In this document: positions 1-9,372 of the stretch, piece by piece
Numbering within the stretch: the first letter of the stretch is position 1
Layout: every line of letters begins with the position of its first letter
Source: Lewinellaceae bacterium
Lineage (GTDB): Bacteria > Bacteroidota > Bacteroidia > Chitinophagales > Saprospiraceae
Assembly (NCBI GenBank): GCA_020636095.1
Contig: JACJYN010000007.1
Span: 434,001 to 498,000, forward strand
Direction of reading: 5' to 3'
DNA: 64,000 nucleotides
Notes under the pieces: generated by a model
What the model was told of the DNA's origin: nothing
Database searches by the model: none
Seen by the model: only the letters and a program-made list of their open reading frames with translations
Position numbers and translations under genes: made by a program

Positions 1-154
1 GGAAGAACTGTCCAAGCTCAAATCTAAGGAAGACCTCGTCGCCGAAGTTATTGCCTTACTGCAATCACCGGCGAAGAACGTTATCAGTGCGCTGCAATCT
101 GGTGGGCAAACCCTTTCAGGGCTGCTCAAAACGCTGGAAGAGCGCGGCGAGTAG
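1..154 (+). CDS. rplJ: 50S ribosomal protein L10, C-terminal end (partial)
   Basis: The reading frame is open from the first base of the window and ends at TAG 152-154, giving about 50 residues. They include VISALQSGGQTLSGLLKTLE, typical of the L10 tail that carries the L7/L12 dimers on the ribosomal stalk. It lies directly before rplL, rpoB and rpoC, the conserved bacterial order. The start lies outside the window. Confidence 0.9.
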   Translation, partial: EELSKLKSKEDLVAEVIALLQSPAKNVISALQSGGQTLSGLLKTLEERGE

Positions 155-161
155 TAACCGG

Positions 162-235
162 CGGTTAGCGGTTAGTGGTTAGCAGTTGGCAAAAACGCCA
201 GCAAGTTAATCGTCAAACGCCAACAGCCAATTCAA
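162..235. repeat. Heptad-period inverted repeat between rplJ and rplL
   Basis: Degenerate 7-nt units run in register: CGGTTAG twice, then TGGTTAG and CAGTTGG. After a short A-rich spacer come units of the opposite strand (AACGCCA, AAACGCC, AACAGCC). The halves can pair as an imperfect hairpin. It lies inside a ribosomal protein operon, so it will be transcribed. An open frame can be read through it into rplL from about position 175, but that is not a natural L7/L12 N-terminus. Confidence 0.75.
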
Positions 236-303
236 TACGGCTTCCAAGCTGTACGCACCATATATATTTTTTATCAACGTACAACTTTTCAAAACTTTTT
301 ACA

Positions 304-684
304 ATGGCAGATCTTAAAGCTTTTGCAGAACAGTTGGTTAACCTCACCGTTAAAGAAGTGAGTGAACTGGCTGGAATATTGAAGGACGAATACGGCATCG
401 AACCGGCTGCGGCTGCAGTTGCTGTAGCCGGCCCGGCTGGTGGTGGCGGTGGCGCTGCCGCAGTAGAGGAACAAACTGAGTTTGATGTCATCCTCAAATC
501 CGCTGGTGCAGGAAAACTTAAAGTGGTTAAAGAGGTGAAAAACCTGCTCGGCCTGGGCTTGAAGGAAGCCAAAGACCTGGTAGATGGCGCTCCTGGCACG
601 GTTAAGGAAGGTGTATCGAAGGAGGAGGCTGAGAAAATCAAAGCAGTACTCGAAGAAGCTGGCGCTGAGATAGAGATCAAGTAA
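304..684 (+). CDS. rplL: 50S ribosomal protein L7/L12
   Basis: This 126-residue stalk protein recruits translation factors to the ribosome. It begins MADLKAFAEQLVNLTVKEVS, the usual N-terminal dimerisation domain. An Ala/Gly hinge rich in AAAAVAVAGPAGGGGG follows at about residues 37-57. The factor-binding C-terminal domain contains GLGLKEAKDLVDGAPGTVKE and ends AEIEIK. I chose the ATG at 304 because the upstream extension is only read-through of an intergenic repeat. Length is normal for the family. It probably shares a transcript with rplJ; a strong hairpin follows before rpoB. Confidence 0.97.
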   Translation: MADLKAFAEQLVNLTVKEVSELAGILKDEYGIEPAAAAVAVAGPAGGGGGAAAVEEQTEFDVILKSAGAGKLKVVKEVKNLLGLGLKEAKDLVDGAPGTVKEGVSKEEAEKIKAVLEEAGAEIEIK

Positions 685-741
685 CCGCTTCTTTTACAAC
701 CGTTGAGAATACAGGCCTTTGGCCGGTGTTCCCGGCGCAGA

Positions 742-776
742 AGGCTTAGCGAGTTGTGTAACAACTGGCTAAGCCT
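742..776 (+). other. Strong hairpin between rplL and rpoB (attenuator or processing site)
   Basis: AGGCTTAGC pairs with GCTAAGCCT, and the stem continues with AGTTG/CAACT around a small loop. No U-run follows (the next bases are ATTGTCG), so it is not a classical intrinsic terminator. In Escherichia coli the rplL-rpoB gap holds a partial terminator and an RNase III site. A similar role here in lowering rpoBC expression relative to rplL is inference. Confidence 0.55.
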
Positions 777-893
777 ATTGTCGTATGATTAAGATTAGCA
801 ATTTTGAACTTTTTCGGATTTTTTGGGTATTATTACAGCACAGGCGATTGTTAGAAAGCTAATTATTGCCGAAAAAATAAATATTTTTTGCCA

Positions 894-3800
894 ATGACGT
901 CAAACGGTAAGGTACAAACCGCCGAAGATATGCGAGTAAACTTCGGCAAAATAAGACTCCCTTCACCATACCCTGATCTTCTTGAAATCCAGTTGAAGTC
1001 CTTTCAGGAGTTCTTCCAGTTGGAGACTACTCCAGAGAACCGGATGAACGAAGGGCTTTACAAGGTATTTCAGGAAAATTTTCCGATCACAGATGCTAGA
1101 AACATCTTTGTATTAGAATTTCTGGATTATTTCATCGACCCACCGCGATACACCATCGATGAGTGCATGCAGCGCGGGTTGACTTACAGCGTACCTCTCA
1201 AGGCCAAGCTCCGGCTTTCCTGTAACGATGAGGAACACGTTGATTTCCAGACAATCGTACAGGATGTTTTCTTGGGTAATATTCCATATATGACCCCCAA
1301 GGGAACTTTTGTGATCAATGGTGCAGAGCGAGTCATCGTTTCTCAACTACACCGCTCTCCGGGCGTATTCTTTGGGCAAAGCTTTCACCCCAACGGGACC
1401 AAAATCTATTCCGCAAGGGTCATCCCCTTCAAGGGAGCCTGGATGGAATTTGCCACCGACATCAATACGGTCATGTATGCTTACATCGACCGTAAGAAGA
1501 AATTCCCGGTAACGACTTTATTGCGCGCCATCGGCTTCGACACGGATAAGGCCATCCTCGATATTTTCGGCCTGGCCGACGAGGTGCCTGCCACCCGAGA
1601 TGCCCTGGAAAATGCTATTGGCAGAAAACTGGCGGCTCGGGTCTTGCGCAGTTGGACGGAGGACTTTGTAGATGAGGATACAGGCGAGGTGGTTACCATC
1701 GAAAGGAATGAGATCATCCTGGAACGCGATATCGTGCTCGATGAAGACAACATCGAGTTGGTCCTGGAAGCAGACACTGAAATAGTGATCCTGCAGAAGG
1801 ATGATATCGACCAGGATTACTCCATTATTTACAATACACTGCAAAAGGACCCCTCCAGTTCTGAAATGGAGGCCGTACAGTATATATACCGTCAACTTCG
1901 GGGTACAGACCCTCCGGATGAGGAAACGGCTCGCGGTATTATCGATAAGCTCTTCTTCTCCGACAAAAGGTACAACCTGGGCGAAGTCGGGCGTTACAAG
2001 ATCAACCGCAAACTCGAACTGGACATTGACCGCGATGTGCTGGTACTCACTAAAGAAGATATTATCGCCATCGTTCGCTACCTGGTTAGCCTGATTAACC
2101 AGAAAGCGGAAATCGATGATATTGACCACCTGAGTAACCGCCGCGTCCGCACCGTCGGTGAACAGCTCTACGCCCAGTTCGGAGTCGGCCTGGCGCGAAT
2201 GGCCCGCACGATACGGGAACGAATGAACGTCCGGGATAATGAGGTCTTTACGCCGATCGACCTGATCAACGCACGGACCCTGTCCTCCGTTATCAATTCT
2301 TTCTTCGGGACCAGCCAGCTTTCTCAATTCCTCGACCAGACCAACCCTCTGTCGGAGATCACGCACAAGCGTCGTATTTCCGCTCTGGGGCCAGGTGGTT
2401 TGTCGCGGGAACGCGCCGGATTTGAGGTGCGTGACGTGCATTACTCCCACTACGGGCGCTTGTGTACGATCGAGACGCCGGAAGGGCCGAATATTGGTCT
2501 CATCTCCACCCTTTGCGTTCACGCTAAGGTCAACAAGATGGGTTTCCTGGAAACACCTTACCGCCGGGTCTCCGATGGTTCGGTAGAGGTCAAATCGCTT
2601 CCGGTCTATCTGTCGGCTGAGGGCGAAGACTTCATGAAGATTGCCCAGGCCAACGCACCGATTGACGAGAAAGGCGGGTTCGAATCCGACCGTATTAAGT
2701 GCCGCGAGCACGGGGACTTCCCGGTTCTCGGCCCGGATGAGATCGAATACATGGACGTCGCTCCAAACCAGATCGTCGGTGTTTCGGCTTCGATGATCCC
2801 CTTCCTGGAAAATGATGACGCTAACCGCGCCCTCATGGGCTCAAACATGCAACGTCAGGCTGTTCCCCTGCTGCGCCCGCATTCCCCGATCGTGGGCACC
2901 GGGCTGGAGGGTAAAGTAGCCCGGGACTCCCGCATGCTCATCAACGCAGAAGGAGAAGGCGTGGTAGAATACGTAGACGCCAACGAGATCATTATCCGTT
3001 ACGACCGTACTGAAGAAGAACAGCTGGTGTCTTTCGAGGACAACCGCAAGGTTTATAAACTGATCAAGTTCCGGCGTACCAACCAGGGGACCTGCATCAA
3101 CCTCAAGCCTATTGTCCGGCGAGGACAGCGGGTAAGCAAAGGACAGATTCTCTGCGATGGCTACGCTACCGATAAGGGCGAACTGGCTCTGGGCCAAAAC
3201 CTGAAAGTGGCTTTCATGCCCTGGAAAGGATATAACTTCGAGGATGCCATCGTGCTTTCCGAGCGCGTTGTGTTGGAAGATATCTTTACCTCCGTGCATA
3301 TCGAACACTTCGAACTGGACGTCCGGGATACAAAGTTGGGTGAGGAAGAACTGACCAATGATATTCCTAACGTTAGTGAGGAAGCCACCAAGGATCTCGA
3401 CGAAAACGGCATCATCCGCGTTGGGGCATGGGTCAAGGAAAGCGATATCCTCATCGGAAAGATCACCCCGAAAGGTGAATCGGACCCGACGCCGGAAGAA
3501 AAACTGCTTCGCGCCATCTTCGGCGATAAAGCGGGTGATGTGAAGGATGCTTCGCTCAAGGCGCCGCCCTCTACCTCCGGTATCGTTATCGACAAGCAGC
3601 TTTTTGCTCGTGCCAAGAAGGACAAGGTCCAGAAAGCACAGGAGAAAGAATTGCTTACCAAACTGGAGGACCAGCATAAGATTGCGCTCAACGAATTGAA
3701 GACCATTCTTATCGATAAGCTGCTGGTCATGGTCAAGAACAAGGTGTCCCAGGGAGTGAAGAGCATCTACAACGAACCCCTCGTCCCCAAAGGAACCAAG

Positions 3801-4715
3801 TTCACACAGAGCGCCCTGCGCGAAGTGGATTACACCAGTGTGGATTACAGCAACTGGACTGATGACTCCGGGTCTAACGAACTCATTGCCAAACTGCTGC
3901 ACAATTACAGCATCAAAGTAAACGAGGAAGTTGGCCGTTACAAGCGGGAGAAATTCAACATCAGTATCGGTGATGAATTGCCGGCAGGCGTGCTTAAGTT
4001 AGCCAAGGTGTATATGGCCAAGAAGCGCAAGCTGCGGGTAGGAGATAAACTGGCCGGCCGCCATGGTAACAAAGGCATCGTTTCCCGGATCGTCCGTAGC
4101 GAAGACATGCCGTTCCTTGAAGACGGTACTCCGGTGGATATCGTACTCAACCCGCTGGGTGTACCTTCGCGTATGAACCTGGGCCAGATCTTTGAAACGG
4201 TTCTGGGCTGGGCCGGCGAAAAACTGGGCATGAAGTACAGCACGCCTATTTTTGACGGGGCCAGCAAGGAAGAGATCGATGAGTACATTCAGTCGGCAGG
4301 CCTGCCGAGCCTCGGACAAACCTATCTTTACGATGGGGAGACCGGCGACCGCTTCCACCAGCAGGCTACCGTTGGTGTGATCTACATGCTGAAGCTGTCT
4401 CACATGGTAGACGATAAGATGCACGCACGCTCGATCGGCCCGTACTCTCTGATCACCCAGCAACCGCTCGGCGGTAAGGCCCAGTTCGGTGGCCAGCGCT
4501 TCGGTGAAATGGAGGTTTGGGCACTGGAAGCCTTCGGTGCATCGAATATCCTACAGGAATTGCTGACCATCAAGTCGGACGATATCAACGGCAGGGCCAA
4601 GGCTTACGAGGCTATCGTGAAAGGTGACCCGCTACCGGATCCCGGTATACCGGAATCTTTCAACGTATTGATCCACGAATTGCGTGGCCTGGCGCTGGAT
4701 GTGAAGTTTGACTAA
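894..4715 (+). CDS. rpoB: DNA-directed RNA polymerase subunit beta
   Basis: This 1273-residue catalytic subunit forms the active-site cleft with beta prime. Visible landmarks are SQLHRSPGVFF near residue 148, the rifampicin region FFGTSQLSQFLDQTNPLSEI near 470, ETPEGPNIGLI, GSNMQRQAVPLL near 648, GRHGNKGIVS near 1050 and GGKAQFGGQRFGEMEVWALE near 1192. It ends in the usual clamp segment HELRGLALDVKFD. The residues matching the classical rifampicin-resistance positions (the D of FLDQ, the H of THKRR, the S of ISALGP) are the sensitive-type residues. The start is the ATG at 894; an in-frame TTG two codons upstream is less likely. The promoter region between 777 and 893 is AT-rich without a clear consensus. 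Confidence 0.98.
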   Translation: MTSNGKVQTAEDMRVNFGKIRLPSPYPDLLEIQLKSFQEFFQLETTPENRMNEGLYKVFQENFPITDARNIFVLEFLDYFIDPPRYTIDECMQRGLTYSVPLKAKLRLSCNDEEHVDFQTIVQDVFLGNIPYMTPKGTFVINGAERVIVSQLHRSPGVFFGQSFHPNGTKIYSARVIPFKGAWMEFATDINTVMYAYIDRKKKFPVTTLLRAIGFDTDKAILDIFGLADEVPATRDALENAIGRKLAARVLRSWTEDFVDEDTGEVVTIERNEIILERDIVLDEDNIELVLEADTEIVILQKDDIDQDYSIIYNTLQKDPSSSEMEAVQYIYRQLRGTDPPDEETARGIIDKLFFSDKRYNLGEVGRYKINRKLELDIDRDVLVLTKEDIIAIVRYLVSLINQKAEIDDIDHLSNRRVRTVGEQLYAQFGVGLARMARTIRERMNVRDNEVFTPIDLINARTLSSVINSFFGTSQLSQFLDQTNPLSEITHKRRISALGPGGLSRERAGFEVRDVHYSHYGRLCTIETPEGPNIGLISTLCVHAKVNKMGFLETPYRRVSDGSVEVKSLPVYLSAEGEDFMKIAQANAPIDEKGGFESDRIKCREHGDFPVLGPDEIEYMDVAPNQIVGVSASMIPFLENDDANRALMGSNMQRQAVPLLRPHSPIVGTGLEGKVARDSRMLINAEGEGVVEYVDANEIIIRYDRTEEEQLVSFEDNRKVYKLIKFRRTNQGTCINLKPIVRRGQRVSKGQILCDGYATDKGELALGQNLKVAFMPWKGYNFEDAIVLSERVVLEDIFTSVHIEHFELDVRDTKLGEEELTNDIPNVSEEATKDLDENGIIRVGAWVKESDILIGKITPKGESDPTPEEKLLRAIFGDKAGDVKDASLKAPPSTSGIVIDKQLFARAKKDKVQKAQEKELLTKLEDQHKIALNELKTILIDKLLVMVKNKVSQGVKSIYNEPLVPKGTKFTQSALREVDYTSVDYSNWTDDSGSNELIAKLLHNYSIKVNEEVGRYKREKFNISIGDELPAGVLKLAKVYMAKKRKLRVGDKLAGRHGNKGIVSRIVRSEDMPFLEDGTPVDIVLNPLGVPSRMNLGQIFETVLGWAGEKLGMKYSTPIFDGASKEEIDEYIQSAGLPSLGQTYLYDGETGDRFHQQATVGVIYMLKLSHMVDDKMHARSIGPYSLITQQPLGGKAQFGGQRFGEMEVWALEAFGASNILQELLTIKSDDINGRAKAYEAIVKGDPLPDPGIPESFNVLIHELRGLALDVKFD

Positions 4716-4730
4716 ATTGATTGTTTCACT

Positions 4731-4752
4731 GGAGTGGCGCCGCCGCCACTCC
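4731..4752 (+). other. Hairpin in the rpoB-rpoC gap
   Basis: GGAGTGGCG and CGCCACTCC form a perfect 9-bp stem around a 4-nt loop, 16 nt after the rpoB stop and 20 nt before the rpoC start. There is no U-tract, so termination is unlikely. It may be a processing or translation-coupling structure; its function is inferred only from placement. Confidence 0.5.
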
Positions 4753-4771
4753 ATACCAACAATACCTTTAT

Positions 4772-7700
4772 ATGCCATTTAAGAAAAAGGAACATATTCA
4801 AGCTCAAGATTTCAATAGCATCACCATCAGTTTGTCGTCCCCGGATGAAATCCTGGAGCGCTCCTACGGTGAAGTACTGAAGCCTGAGACGATTAACTAC
4901 CGTTCTTATAAGCCGGAGCGGGATGGTTTGTTCTGCGAACGCATTTTCGGCCCGGTAAAGGACTATGAGTGCTACTGCGGTAAGTACAAGCGGATTCGCT
5001 ACAAAGGGATCGTGTGTGACCGCTGTGGAGTAGAGGTGACAGAGAAGAAAGTCCGCCGGGAAAGAATGGGCCACATCAAACTGGTTGTGCCGGTCGTGCA
5101 CATCTGGTTCTTTAAGTCGCTCCCGAACAAGATCGGATACTTGTTGGGACTGTCCTCCAAGAAGCTCGAATCGATTGTATACTACGAGCGTTATGTTGTT
5201 ATTCAACCGGGCATTAAAGAAGCCGAGGGCGTTGGTTTAATCGACCTTCTGACGGAGGAAGAATACCTTGAAATCCTCGACACTCTGCCGGCTGATAACC
5301 AGATGCTGGAAGACGACGATCCGAATAAGTTCATCGCCAAAATGGGCGCCGATGCTATCCGTGACCTGCTGATGCGCCTCGACCTGGACCAGCTGTCTTT
5401 TGCGCTGCGCCATCAGGCGGCTAATGAAACTTCTCAGCAACGGAAGTCGGAAGCGCTGAAGCGCTTGCGCGTGGTGGAAGCATTCCGCGATGGCCTGTCT
5501 CGTATTGAGAACCGCCCGGAATGGTCGATCATTCAATACCTGCCGGTAGTGCCGCCAGAGCTACGGCCACTCGTGCCGCTGGATGGTGGCCGTTTTGCCA
5601 GCTCCGACCTCAACGACCTGTACCGCCGGGTGATCATCCGCAATAACCGCTTGAAGCGCCTGCTGGAGATCAAAGCTCCGGAGGTGATCCTGCGTAATGA
5701 AAAGCGGATGCTGCAGGAAGCCGTAGACTCCCTGTTTGACAACTCGCGAAAGTCGAATGCGGTAAAAGCAGAAGGAGGCCGCGCCCTCAAATCGCTGAGT
5801 GATATCCTCAAGGGGAAGCAGGGGCGTTTCCGCCAGAACCTTTTGGGTAAGCGGGTGGATTATTCCGGCCGTTCCGTGATCGTAGTGGGCCCTACGCTGA
5901 AACTGCACGAGTGCGGTTTGCCGAAGGCAATGGCCGCCGAGTTGTTCAAGCCATTTGTTATTCGCAAACTGATTGAGCGCGGTATCGTCAAGACGGTTAA
6001 GTCGGCTAAAAAACTGGTGGATCGAAAGGACCCCGTAATCTGGGAAATCCTCGAAAATATACTGAAAGGGCATCCGGTTATGCTCAACCGGGCTCCGACG
6101 CTGCACCGGCTTTCTATTCAGGCTTTTCAGCCCAAATTGATCGAAGGGAAAGCCATTCAGCTGCACCCGCTGGTTTGTGGCGCCTTCAACGCCGACTTCG
6201 ACGGAGACCAGATGGCCGTGCACGTTCCTTTGAGCCATGCCGCCATTCTGGAGGCTCAGGTGCTTATGTTGTCTTCACACAACATGCTCAACCCGCAGAA
6301 CGGATCGCCGATCACGCTGCCGTCCCAGGATATGGTATTGGGGCTGTATTATATCACCAAGGAGCGCCGCTCCGAAGGTGAAATAAAAGTGAAAGGGGAA
6401 GGGCTGCGGTTCTATTCACCGGAAGAAGTGATCATTGCCTATAACGAAGGCAGGCTCGACCTGCACGCCGTTATCAAGGTCAAGGCAAGAGTGGAAGACG
6501 AGGAAGGTAATTTGGTTCACAAGCTGATCGATACCTCTACCGGACGGGTGCTCTTCAACGAAGTGGTGCCGAAAGATGTACCCTTTATCAACGTCCTGCT
6601 GACCAAGAAGAACCTCAAAAAGGTAATCAGCGATGTGATCGAACGCACTGATTTTGCTGTTACCGCAGATTTCCTGGATAATATCAAGGAGATGGGCTTC
6701 CTCTGGTCTTTCAAGGGCGGGCTGTCCTTCAACCTGGGTGACCTGATCACGCCGACGGTAAAGCAACGCACCCTGGAAATGGCGCAGGAAGAAGTGGACG
6801 AGGTATGGGACAACTACAACATGGGCCTCATCACCAACAACGAGCGTTATAACCAGATCATTGATAAGTGGACTTACGCCGACAACCGCATCACCGATGT
6901 ATTGATGAAGGAGTTGGCTACCCACAAGCAAGGTTTCAACTCGGTATTCATGATGCTGGACTCCGGCGCACGGGGTTCCAAGCAGCAGATTAAACAGCTC
7001 TGCGGACTGCGGGGGCTGATGGCCAAGCCGAGGAAGTCAGGTGATACGGGAGGAGCGGTTATCGAAAACCCGATCCTTTCCAACTTCGTCGACGGCTTGT
7101 CCGTCCTCGAGTATTTCATCTCCACTCACGGCGCCCGTAAGGGTTTGGCAGATACTGCCCTGAAGACAGCCGATGCCGGTTATCTTACCCGTCGTCTTGT
7201 GGATGTCGCTCAGGATGTGGTCATCCATGAAGAAGACTGCGGAACGCTCCGGGGCATTGAAACCGAGTCGCTGAAAGATAACGAGAAGGTTATTGAAAAC
7301 CTGTCTTCCCGTATTGGGGGCCGGTATACCTTGCACGATATTTACCACCCGGTAACGGATGATGTCATCCTCAAAGCGGGAGATTATATTGACCTCAAGA
7401 CTGCGGATTATATTGAAGAAGAGGGGGTCGAAACAGTAACCATCCGTTCTGTACTCACTTGTGAGGCCAAGCGTGGCGTCTGCGCCAAGTGCTATGGCAA
7501 GAACCTGGCTACCGGCCGCCGCACCGAAGAAGGAGATGCGGTCGGGATCATCGCCGCCCAGTCAATTGGTGAACCGGGAACACAGCTTACGCTGCGTACC
7601 TTCCACGTGGGGGGTATTGCTTCCATCTCCAAGTCCGAATCGGAGATCGTCTCGAAGTTCATCGGTAAGATAGAGTTTGATAGTGTCCGAACGACTGAAT

Positions 7701-9076
7701 ATACGGATGATGGTGGTAATGAAACCGATGTCGTACTTTCCCGTACCGGTGAAGTGCGGATCGTGGATAGCAAGACGGGCAAGCAGTTCGTAGCCCACCA
7801 CATTCCCTACGGCGCCACCCTGCACGTCAAGGAGGGCCAGGAAGTTCAACGTGGCGATATCATTTGCGAATGGGATCCTTTCAATGCAGTTATTATCTCC
7901 GAATTTGGCGGTATTGTCAAATACGATGCCATCGAAGAAGGGGTTACTTTCCGGATAGAGCGGGATGACCAGACCGGCTATGTCGAAAAGGTCATCGTCG
8001 AACCTAAGAACAAGCGCAAAATCCCGATGATCAAGATCATCGATGCCGATGGAGAGGAACTCCGCAGTTACAACCTGCCGGTGGGTTCTTACCTGTCTAT
8101 CGATGATGGAGAATCACTCCGGGCGGGCCAAAAGATTGCCAAGATTCCACGGAAGCTGGGTAAGATTGCCGACATTACAGGTGGCCTGCCGAGGGTGACC
8201 GAGCTTTTCGAAGCCCGCAACCCGTCCAACCCGGCAGTGGTTTCCGAGATCGATGGTGTGGTTTCCTTTGGTAAGATCAAACGCGGTAATCGCGAAGTCA
8301 TGGTCGAAGCCAAAGACGGCCAGAAGCGCAAGTACCTGATCGGCCTTTCCAAGCACATTCTGGTGCAGGAAGGAGACTTTGTACGCGCCGGAACACCCTT
8401 GTCCGATGGGGCAATCGCACCGCGTGACATTCTCAATATCAAAGGGCCTTTCGCTGTGCAAACCTATCTGGTGAACGGCGTACAGGAAGTATACCGCTCT
8501 CAGGGTATTACGATCAACAACAAGCACATCGAGGTGATTGTCCGCCAGATGATGCGCCGCGTCCAGATCGAAGACCCGGGAGATACGAGCTTCCTGGAAG
8601 GCGAAGCTGTTGATAAACAAGAATTCCTGGAGCAAAACGATTGGATATTCGATAAGAAAGTGGTTACTGAGGCGGGTGAATCCAACCGCCTGCGCCAGGG
8701 CCAGCTCGTTACCCTGCGCCAGTTGAGGGAAGAAAATTCTTTCCTGAGGCGCAGCGATAAAAAGCTGGTTGAATACCGCGATGCGGTAGCCGCGACTTCC
8801 AGCCCGCTGCTGCAGGGTATCACCAAGTCTTCTTTGGGTACGGAAAGCTGGATCTCAGCTGCTTCCTTCCAGGAGACGACCAAGGTGCTCAGCACAGCTG
8901 CTATTGGAGCCAAGAAGGACTTCCTCAAGGGCTTGAAGGAAAATGTGATCGTCGGAAAACGCATTCCGGCGGGTACAGGCTTACGCGAATACGAAGACTT
9001 GTTCGTCAGCTCTTTACAGGCGCATCAGGAGCATGAAGCCCGGCGCGCCCATTATGAGGAAGTAGACGAAGAATAG
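4772..9076 (+). CDS. rpoC: DNA-directed RNA polymerase subunit beta prime
   Basis: This 1434-residue subunit carries the active-site magnesium loop. The first zinc-binding element, CYCGKYKRIRYKGIVCDRCG, lies near residue 67. The invariant NADFDGDQMAVH with its three catalytic aspartates is near 472. The second zinc cluster, CEAKRGVCAKC, is near 897, and the trigger-loop region TQLTLRTFHVGG near 933. The start is the ATG of MPFKKKEHIQAQDF at 4772, which matches the usual Bacteroidota N-terminus; upstream in-frame codons cover the intergenic hairpin. The C-terminus is acidic (EEVDEE). It is co-transcribed with rpoB and followed by an intrinsic terminator. Confidence 0.98.
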   Translation: MPFKKKEHIQAQDFNSITISLSSPDEILERSYGEVLKPETINYRSYKPERDGLFCERIFGPVKDYECYCGKYKRIRYKGIVCDRCGVEVTEKKVRRERMGHIKLVVPVVHIWFFKSLPNKIGYLLGLSSKKLESIVYYERYVVIQPGIKEAEGVGLIDLLTEEEYLEILDTLPADNQMLEDDDPNKFIAKMGADAIRDLLMRLDLDQLSFALRHQAANETSQQRKSEALKRLRVVEAFRDGLSRIENRPEWSIIQYLPVVPPELRPLVPLDGGRFASSDLNDLYRRVIIRNNRLKRLLEIKAPEVILRNEKRMLQEAVDSLFDNSRKSNAVKAEGGRALKSLSDILKGKQGRFRQNLLGKRVDYSGRSVIVVGPTLKLHECGLPKAMAAELFKPFVIRKLIERGIVKTVKSAKKLVDRKDPVIWEILENILKGHPVMLNRAPTLHRLSIQAFQPKLIEGKAIQLHPLVCGAFNADFDGDQMAVHVPLSHAAILEAQVLMLSSHNMLNPQNGSPITLPSQDMVLGLYYITKERRSEGEIKVKGEGLRFYSPEEVIIAYNEGRLDLHAVIKVKARVEDEEGNLVHKLIDTSTGRVLFNEVVPKDVPFINVLLTKKNLKKVISDVIERTDFAVTADFLDNIKEMGFLWSFKGGLSFNLGDLITPTVKQRTLEMAQEEVDEVWDNYNMGLITNNERYNQIIDKWTYADNRITDVLMKELATHKQGFNSVFMMLDSGARGSKQQIKQLCGLRGLMAKPRKSGDTGGAVIENPILSNFVDGLSVLEYFISTHGARKGLADTALKTADAGYLTRRLVDVAQDVVIHEEDCGTLRGIETESLKDNEKVIENLSSRIGGRYTLHDIYHPVTDDVILKAGDYIDLKTADYIEEEGVETVTIRSVLTCEAKRGVCAKCYGKNLATGRRTEEGDAVGIIAAQSIGEPGTQLTLRTFHVGGIASISKSESEIVSKFIGKIEFDSVRTTEYTDDGGNETDVVLSRTGEVRIVDSKTGKQFVAHHIPYGATLHVKEGQEVQRGDIICEWDPFNAVIISEFGGIVKYDAIEEGVTFRIERDDQTGYVEKVIVEPKNKRKIPMIKIIDADGEELRSYNLPVGSYLSIDDGESLRAGQKIAKIPRKLGKIADITGGLPRVTELFEARNPSNPAVVSEIDGVVSFGKIKRGNREVMVEAKDGQKRKYLIGLSKHILVQEGDFVRAGTPLSDGAIAPRDILNIKGPFAVQTYLVNGVQEVYRSQGITINNKHIEVIVRQMMRRVQIEDPGDTSFLEGEAVDKQEFLEQNDWIFDKKVVTEAGESNRLRQGQLVTLRQLREENSFLRRSDKKLVEYRDAVAATSSPLLQGITKSSLGTESWISAASFQETTKVLSTAAIGAKKDFLKGLKENVIVGKRIPAGTGLREYEDLFVSSLQAHQEHEARRAHYEEVDEE

Positions 9077-9118
9077 GGAACGAGCTTTCGGGCTCCCCCA
9101 AACGATACTTTGACAACA

Positions 9119-9160
9119 GCGCCTCTTTTCGGATTTTTCGGAAAGAGGCGCTTTCTTTTT
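9119..9160 (+). terminator. Intrinsic terminator of the rpoBC operon
   Basis: GCGCCTCTTT pairs with AAAGAGGCGC, with an inner TTCGGA-type loop, followed by CTTTCTTTTT. It starts 43 nt after the rpoC stop. Confidence 0.9.
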
Positions 9161-9206
9161 AGACAACTTCAAGAACTCCGTATTTCCTGACAAGAAATAA
9201 CCAAAG

Positions 9207-9356
9207 TTACTATTCAGCATGGGGTCTGAAATACGCCTGACGCAAAATTTTGTAGACTTTTTCCCGCTGGAACCCCTTCTCATTCCCCTTGGAAGGGGAA
9301 GGGCGGCTTACAAAATTTTGCTTGAGGGGTCAAATCACCACGATGCTGAATAGTTA
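9207..9356. mobile_element. MITE-like palindromic element 1
   Basis: Terminal arms CTATTCAGCAT and ATGCTGAATAG are flanked by TTA on both sides (9207-9209 and 9354-9356). Nested inside is a second inverted pair built on GCAAAATTTTGTA, and at the centre a CCCCTT/AAGGGG pair. The 144-bp body can fold into one long hairpin. It shares its outer arms with the element at 28872-29032. No coding capacity. Mobility is inferred from the architecture and flanking duplication. Confidence 0.6.
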
Positions 9357-9372
9357 CTAACCAAAAACAATA

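Noticed and set aside
888..893. TTG start of rpoB two codons before the ATG
   Set aside because: ATG 894 gives the normal N-terminus; nothing supports the TTG.
1518..3902. Open frames of 350-400 codons antisense to rpoB
   Set aside because: They are shadows of a highly conserved gene with biased codon use; the protein products match nothing and rpoB is certain.
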